Assembly (NCBI GenBank): GCA_961205875.1
Contig: OY540809.1
Location: 24,378,267 to 24,442,266, forward strand
Source: Sialis fuliginosa
Lineage: Eukaryota > Arthropoda > Insecta > Megaloptera > Sialidae
DNA length: 64,000 bases
Reading direction: 5' to 3'
Shown here: in pieces, positions 57,653 through 64,000 of the stretch
How the letters are laid out: every line of letters starts with the position of its first letter
Position numbering within the stretch: the stretch's first letter is position 1
Position numbers and translations under genes: made by a program
Notes under the pieces: generated by a model
What the model was told of the DNA's origin: nothing
Seen by the model: only the letters and a program-made list of their open reading frames with translations
Databases searched by the model: none

Positions 57653-58240
57653 CAGGGACTTGAACCGGAATTTATTTATGGTACGGGTTCGGTTCGGCTT
57701 CAAAGATAAATTTCGGGTTCGGGTTCAAATTTGTAATTGAAAGAAAATTATTTTGTTCGAAAAAAAATTATAATTAACAAATAAAATATTTTCTGAAGAA
57801 GAAAACAACATTAATAGCCATTAAAATATTGCTAGAAAAAAGGGAAAAAAATAAAATTACATTTTAAAGATTGAAATTTCTATTATTCAGATTTATTTTG
57901 CAAATTGAAATGTAATTCAGTTATAAAATTAAAAAACAAAGTAAAAAATATGTAAATTTCAGTTGTTGACTTGATAAATCACATGATACCATTTTAAGCA
58001 GATTTCTAGTATTAGTACATTTTATAATTTCTTTTAAAATTTTTGGAGGAAAATGTTAAAATATCAAAAATAATTTATCGAACCTTTTAAAAATATATGG
58101 CAACCGGTTATCCATGAAAAGGTTCGGTTTCAGATTCAGGTTCGTTGACTTTGAAATAAATCAGTTCGATTCGGGTTTAGGTTTATGAAAAATATGGGTT
58201 TTTTTCGGATTTACGGTTCGGGTTCAGGTTGAAGTCCCTG
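57653..58240. mobile_element. hAT element with GGTTCGGGTTC arrays
   Basis: The ends CAGGGACTTGAACC and, read inward, CAGGGACTTCAACC are flanked by 8-bp duplications CCTACACC and CCTGCATC (6 of 8 match). Both subterminal regions repeat GGGTTCGGGTTC-type motifs. 588 bp, non-coding. An internally related fragment is at 31560-32012. Confidence 0.8.
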
Positions 58241-58382
58241 CCTGCATCTTTGAAAATCGTAATCGGACAATTTAAAAAATATATGTATGTGTTACTTTTA
58301 ATTAATATATTGTAGATCAAACACATACTAATGTGATCATTTACTTATGGATAGTACACTTTGTACATTAAATAATAAACAC

Positions 58383-58782
58383 TAGTATCGCCTATGGTCG
58401 AAATTCGACCAATATTTTACCTGTCTTAACGGCAACATACACACATGATTTTTTGTGTTCACATCTATGGCACAGTACTACAATTGAACGCGAAATCTCT
58501 ATACACATTCTTTACGTATGACATAAACCCAAAACTATTTATTTTTGCAGCTTGATGGCGCTAGGAGTATTGCTATGCTGTTGAACGATGTGAGGGGAAA
58601 TAAACAAACGGCGAGAGGGGAAATCATGTGTGTATATTAACTTTATTTTACCTGCCTTAACGGAAATATACAGACATGTTTTTTTTTGTACAATTCTATG
58701 GTACAGTACATTTCGAATGGTAAAAGTTTCGTTCACCTCCTTTTATAATAAATACTAAAAAAAAAGTACGACAATTTTTAAA
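58383..58782 (+). repeat. Dispersed repeat R2, full copy
   Basis: From AGTATCGCCTATGGTCGAAA to CTTTTATAATAAATACTAAA, with GGCGCTAGGAGTATTGCTAT in the middle. Two TTAACGG-CATAC-(T)n-ATGG-ACAGTAC blocks lie about 230 bases apart, an internal direct duplication. The minus frame at 58539-58736 is a shadow. Confidence 0.75.
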
Positions 58783-59068
58783 ATTCTGACTAATCATAAA
58801 TGAATTTTAATTTATATATTAAGTTATTTACGAATTACGATTTAATTATTCTGAACGTAAACAAAATACTCATTAAATTTATTAAATAGGTTTATGACAT
58901 TGTTTTACAATTTCAATTTATACCAATTTTCATATTTCTAATAATAATTTGCAAATATTTTAAATATTTTATTTATGTTATAATATATATTAAGTCAATT
59001 TGATTAACTTTGTGACATTGCGTTAAATTGTGTTAATGAAAATGTATTATTTATACATAAAATGCTTA
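58783..59068. other. AT-rich spacer
   Basis: No feature recognised. Confidence 0.35.
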
Positions 59069-59070
59069 TA

Positions 59071-61543
59071 CACTGCTTGTCACAATTAGTGGGACACTTT
59101 TTCAATGTAACACAGTTTTGGTAAAAATTGTCATATTAATATGAAAATTCATAAAAATCATTAGTATGGTGTTGTTTCAAAGCCCAAAGAGTAAAAACTT
59201 TGTGCGTGCATTGATAGCGGGTGTACAACCCTTGGAGGGGTGAAAAATGGAAAGTGACAATTTCAAGTATAGAAAAAAAAGTTTAAAACCTGTTTATTCC
59301 AAGATAATGATAAAATTCACATTAATTTTTATACGTAGAACTTATTTGAACCCTAAAGGTATAAATTATTTTTTTAAATCAATATTTAATTCTATTTACC
59401 ACCTGTTATCATCCCCTAATTTTAGGTTATTAGAAATATAGGAAAATATGGAAGAAATTTTAAAAATCTTCAAGGGTTGTTAGTAATAATCACAATAAAT
59501 ATAAATTTACAATTTCAATAAAATCCAGTAATTTTCAACCACTTTTCTACCCTTTAATATTCAACCCCCTGTGTACTACAATTAATTCGAACAACCTAGG
59601 TAAAGATAAATTTTTGAAATTTACAAAATAGGTAATAAACTGTATATACAACGGTACTGTATGTTAAAAAACACAAATAAATTATAAGGGTAGGCATCAA
59701 CCCTTAAATACTTAACCGCCCCAAATAGTAGGGTAGAATATTAAATTTAAGTGTGATTTTATAAGAAATCAATTAATGCTCTTATTTGAAGATTTTTGTG
59801 AAAATTTTGTGCACCACAATTCACCCCTACGGATGAAGCTACCCTAAATTTAAAAAATATACACTTTTTTTAAAACATCGTATCTAAAAAATCAGTGGAA
59901 TTTTTTTGCCATCCTTTCGTAATATAAAAGGCCGACATTTGATCTTTCTACACCGGTAAAATTAAAACAATACACTATCAGGAACTACCCTTAAATTCTT
60001 ATTTCTTAAAAATAAAATAAATTTTATTTCAATTAATATTGAAAATATAGGTATCTATGGAAATTAATGGACAATTTACGAGTTTGGCTCAAATTAATCC
60101 AATCGTTTTGACACGTTTCTGATAATGTATTGTTTTAATTTTACCGGTAACGAAAGAACAAATGTATACCTTTTATATTACGAAAGGATGAAACAAAAAT
60201 ACCACGGACTGTCTAGATATCATATTTAAAAAAATGTGTATATTTTTTTAAATTGAGGGTACCTATATCCGTAGGGGTGAATTGTGGTGCACAAAATTTT
60301 CAAAAAAATTGTTAAATAACAGCTTTAATTGATTTTTCATAAAATCGCAATTGAATTCAATTTACAACCCTCTTATCGGGGGTGATTTAGTTTTTAAGGG
60401 TTGATGACTACCCTTAAAACTTATTTGTGTTTTTTAACATACAATTCTGTTGTATACACAGTTTACTACACATTTAGTAAATTTCAACATCTCAGAACGA
60501 TTGAATTAATTTGAGCCAAACTTATGAAAAACTCGTAAATTGCCCATTAATTTCCATAGATACCTATATTTTCAATATTAATTGAAATAAAATTTATTTT
60601 ATTTTTAAGAAATAAGAATTTAAGGGTAGTTCCTGATAGTGTATTGTTTTAATTTTACCGGTGTAGAAAGATCAAATGTCGGCCTTTTATATTACGAAAG
60701 GATGGCAAAAAAAATCCACTGATTTTTTAGATACGATGTTTTAAAAAAAGTGTATATTTTTTAAATTTAGGGTAGCTACATCCGTAGGGGTGAATTGTGG
60801 TGCACAAAATTTTCACAAAAATCTTCAAATAAGAGCATTAATTGATTTCGTATAAAATCACACTTAAATTTAATATTCTACCCTACTATTTGGGGCGGTT
60901 TAGTATTTAAGGGTTGATGCCTACCCTTATAATTTATTTGTGTTTTTTAACATACAGTACCGTTGTATATACAGTTTACTACCTATTTTGTAAATTTCAA
61001 AAATTTATCTTTACCTACGTTGTTCGAATTAATTGTAATACACTGGGGGTTGAATAATAAAGGGTAGAAAAGTGGTTGAAAATTACTGGATTTTATTGAA
61101 ATTGTAAATTTATATTTATTGTGATTATTACTAACAACCCTTGAAGATTTTTTAAAATTTCTTCCATATTTTCCTATATTTCTAATAACCTAAATTTAGG
61201 GGATGATAACAGATGGTAAATAGAATTAAATATTGATTTAAAAAAATAATTTATACCTTTAGGGTTCAAATAAGTTCTACGTATAAAAATTAATGTGAAT
61301 TTTATCATTATCTTGGAATAAACAGGTTTTAAATTTTTATTCTATACTTGAAATTGTCACTTTCCATTTTTCACCCCTCCAAGGGTTGTACACCCGCTAT
61401 TAATGCACGCACAAAGTTTTTACTCTTTGGGCTTTGAAACAACACCATACTAATGATTTTTATGAATTTTCATATTAATATGACAATTTTTACCAAAACT
61501 ATGTTACATTGAAAAAGTGTCCCACTAATTGTGACAAGCAGTG
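59071..61543. mobile_element. Foldback element with CACTGCTTGTC ends, 2.47 kb
   Basis: Perfect ends CACTGCTTGTCACAATTAGT face each other and are flanked by TA (59069-59070 and 61544-61545), as in Tc1/mariner-like elements. The arms run 59071-60111 and 60492-61543. The 380-bp loop contains a diverged extra copy of an arm block (TTACGAAAGGATG, GTAGGGGTGAATTGTGGTGC, TTAAGGGTTGATG) in right-arm orientation at 60133-60450. The order is X'-Y-X-Y'-X, where X is that block and Y is the GGTATCTATGGAAATTAATG block. The 64-codon frame at 59247 is a shadow. Confidence 0.85.
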
Positions 61544-61739
61544 TATTAGAATTTAGCAAATACTGCAAAATCAGTGTCCAATGTGCAATAAAATTAATTT
61601 TATGCATTATAGTATTCCGTACCTGTGTCTGTCTGTCTGCCATATCCTTTTGGTTACAGTTGAACATGATTTCAGTGTTTTTATTTGAACATTTTTGTTG
61701 TAAAAGCAGGTCAGGTTAGGTTAAGTTAGATTAAATATT

Positions 61740-61826
61740 GTTCCATAGATTTGCACAAAAAAAATCATGTGTATATGTTATCGTTAAGTAAAATATTGGT
61801 CGAATTTCGACCATAGGCGATACTAA
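61740..61826 (-). repeat. Dispersed repeat R2, end fragment
   Basis: Minus strand: GTATCGCCTATGGTCGAAAT through ACGATAACATATACACATG, then lost. Confidence 0.65.
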
Positions 61827-61946
61827 TTTACATAAAATATACACAAACTATGCACCTAGTGAAAACAGGAATAAAATCCATTCAGTAGTTACTGAGAAAA
61901 TTGTGCACAGACAGACGCGGTGAGAGACTTTGTTTTATACTATTTA

Positions 61947-63343
61947 GGGTCGAGCGGGGTAAATATGAAACACCAAAAAAATGGGGTAAAAGTGAAACAA
62001 GCAACTGAAAAACAAATTTGTTTATAGGAGAATTATAAAAACTGACATCATCATTAAAGGTTTGTTAAGGCGACCTGAAAATATGAATCACCTAATAAGT
62101 GATGTGTCACCCCTACATATTTCCCTGTTAGTCGATGTCAAAACGTGTGAATTAAATTTTAATTCTTTGCACATAACTTTCTGTATAGCTCAGATATTAA
62201 TCAAAAATACAATTTCACATTGATATGCCACAAAGAAGATAAATCAAAGTTTCCTTCGTAGCTTTTCTTTTAATTTGGGAAAAAGTGAAACAGAAATATA
62301 GTAAAATATGAAACACAGCTGGGGAAAATGTGAAACAGTTTGTAGGGACATAACACACACACAAAGAATATTCTAGAAAAGTAGAACCACATGCTTAGGT
62401 GAAGAATTTGTTTCACTTATAAATGATACCTCAAGTAAAGAAAATAAGTTACCCGTAAATAAATCTCAAGAGCGCAAAAAGAAAGTAACTTAGAAACCGA
62501 AGATATTCATATCGAAGATGATTCTAATGTCAGTTTAATTGGTGTAGCTTTGGAATCTGGAAATAAAGTGACGATGGATAGTTCGGAGATTGAAATAAAG
62601 GTCGGAGATTATATTTTAGCATCTTTCAAAGGCGGCAAAAAAGATGTTAACTATCAAAATATGTGCGCTGTTTTACAAATAAATGGATCTGAAATAGATA
62701 TTATGGGTTTAAAAAGTGTCAAAAACCAATGCGACTTTAAGTTTATCAAAACAGATTTATCCACTGTAGACCGTGCGAATATAATAGAAGTACTTCCAGT
62801 TCCAATTAATTCAGTATTTTAATTTTTTATTTGTCACTTTGTACTTTCTTTCTCTTGTTGGACTTATTTGATATCGTGTAACTTACGATCCACGAAATAA
62901 AGTTATTATTATTATTATTGTTGTTCATGTATCTGCAGTCAAGAGTACACATTGTAAATTTTATATTATTAAGAACGAATTTTCTGTTTACAACAATATA
63001 TTATTTGCATGCATATTCTGAGTAAACTTTTAATATATTTCTTAGCATGCTGAGTACATAACCTAGCAAGGTGCGACACATGTAACGCATTCTATGAATG
63101 TTAGAGGCCTGTTTCACTTTTTCCCTTTTGTTTCACTTTTTCCCAAATTAGAGGTTAAAAATGAAACACACTTTTTTCATTTTTAAAATCCGTGTTGTAT
63201 CGTACAGTTCAAATAACGTAAGTATTTAAAATGGTTATTCATAAGCGCATCTAGTAGAAAAAATTAAAGTATTAATTTGTATCGTTAACTGTCTAAAAAC
63301 ATGAAAGATTTGTATTTCGTTTCACTTTTACCCCAGTTGACCC
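61947..63343 (+). mobile_element. Pogo-like transposon with a transposase remnant
   Basis: The ends GGGTCGAGCGGGGTAAATAT and, read inward, GGGTCAACTGGGGTAAAAGT are flanked by TA (61945-61946 and 63344-63345). At least nine copies of (G/A)TGAAAC, often within GGGAAAAAGTGAAAC, lie in both outer thirds. The inner part holds the C-terminal end of a transposase gene. Most of the transposase, including its DNA-binding and catalytic domains, is absent. Confidence 0.75.
62463..62822 (+). pseudogene. C-terminal domain of a pogo-like transposase
   Basis: The frame is open from 62463 and ends in TAA at 62820-62822; an ATG is available at 62574, and a TTG at 62550. The last 80 residues contain VGDYILASFKGGKKDVNYQN then VLQINGSEIDIMGLKS and end in IIEVLPVP. 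This is the small beta-rich tail (VGDWVLVxF...K) that I recall at the C-terminus of insect pogo/jerky-like transposases. Upstream, EEFVSLINDTSSKENKLPVN lies in another frame at about 62400-62490, the linker that normally precedes this domain, so one frameshift separates them. The catalytic DDE domain is missing. An AATAAA-like CGAAATAAAG lies at 62895. Confidence 0.65.
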
Positions 63344-63345
63344 TA

Positions 63346-63846
63346 TAGATTATATGACACAAAAAAGATGCTACCTCTCAATAGCTTTACGGTAATCAAC
63401 TGATTTATATCGTCATTATAAAATCTAATTGAACTATCCATTATAAGCAAATAAATGTACATAAACACAACAATTAAAAACACATTATCCTATATAACAA
63501 TATCTAATTATAATATCTACACCCGTTTTCTGCGAGTGTTACAATATAAAATATTTTAATCTGTTAATAACGTTTCCTTTATCTGCTTCAAGTTTATCTT
63601 CAGCCGAGAACGTATTTACAATTATAGAAGTTTATAAATTACCCTTGACACGCAATTAGATGTTCTTGAACAGAGAATGTCTCGTTGAAGGTTTTCGTTG
63701 TTTTATTTGTTAACATCTATACTCTATTGTTGCAGTATAAATATATTATGTGTGTCGTGTATGCAAAATGTTAATTAATCAATCTTTTTATTTTTATTTT
63801 TAAGTAAGAACTAAATATTTCTTGAGAGTAAGTAGGTAAATCTAGA
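63346..63846. other. AT-rich intergenic sequence
   Basis: No feature recognised. 63540-63680 is slightly GC-richer and unmatched. Confidence 0.35.
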
Positions 63847-63965
63847 CATTTTTGAAATTATACTTCTTTAAGCGCGTTCAGGGTGAAATTTTAGTAATGC
63901 AACGATAACAAAATGCGTTAGGTTAGGTGTAAGGTGTAGGTAATACAGATTTCTGTTATGATAGC
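63847..63965 (+). repeat. Fragment of the GAAGTTATACTTCTT repeat
   Basis: GAAATTATACTTCTTTAAGC, GGTGAAATTTTAGTAATGC and ACAGATTTCTGTTATGATAG match 26870-27000 and 28430-28470. It may continue past the window. Confidence 0.6.
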
Positions 63966-64000
63966 CTACTACATAGATATACCGTTTTTAGATGATACAA

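Overview
The window is AT-rich eukaryotic DNA, most likely from an insect. The evidence is the density and kind of small DNA transposons (hAT, pogo/mariner-like, PIF/Harbinger-like, Helitron-like), short runs of the insect telomere pentamer CCTAA/TTAGG scattered inside the sequence, and a C-terminal transposase domain typical of insect pogo-like elements. I cannot name the species; a hemipteran is a guess only. No complete host gene, tRNA, rRNA or CRISPR array was found. It reads as a gene desert or a very large intron. Nearly every ORF over 60 codons is a chance ORF in AT-rich DNA or lies inside a repeat.

Layout. 0-9 kb: a hAT element with an intact 8-bp target duplication (654-1515), a short Helitron (2440-2781), the first copy of a GGCACCAGT-ended family (3727-4268), Helitron-like fragments, and a dispersed repeat with a 450-bp TIR element beside it (7918-8557). 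9-20 kb: a three-level nest of transposons (9145-10188), small hairpin/MITE elements, two hAT pieces, two Harbinger-like MITEs, and two diverged copies of a 43-bp GC-rich motif (14567 and 15846). 20-33 kb: more GGCACCAGT and Helitron-like copies, a Helitron on the minus strand (24725-25008), an 800-bp long-TIR element (29283-30080), a hAT copy carrying a 126-bp insert between perfect 17-bp repeats (31787-31912), and a tandem pair of double hairpins (32365-32648).

33-45 kb: a pogo-like MITE (33057-33831); a TIR-bounded transposon at 34946-36133 that still carries the two ends of a CxxC-type protein gene; a GC-richer island of unknown origin (36380-36850); a 1.5-kb foldback element (37114-38606); a 1.85-kb Harbinger-like element (39202-41048); and a foldback element interrupted by a Helitron-like copy (42700-43655). 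45-64 kb: two CAGGGTG/CAGAGTG palindromic elements (44839-45460, 48109-49621), three hAT elements with 8-bp duplications (53409-53993, 54713-55884, 57653-58240), a 2.47-kb foldback element (59071-61543), and a pogo-like element with the last part of a transposase (61947-63343).

The sequence records layered transposition rather than a working gene system. The strongest leads are the CxxC-protein transposon, the two foldback elements whose loops hold an extra diverged copy of arm sequence, the 17-bp-flanked insert, the pogo element with its TGAAAC motif clusters, and the paired GC-rich motif. All family assignments come from reading termini and target duplications by eye; no database search was possible.
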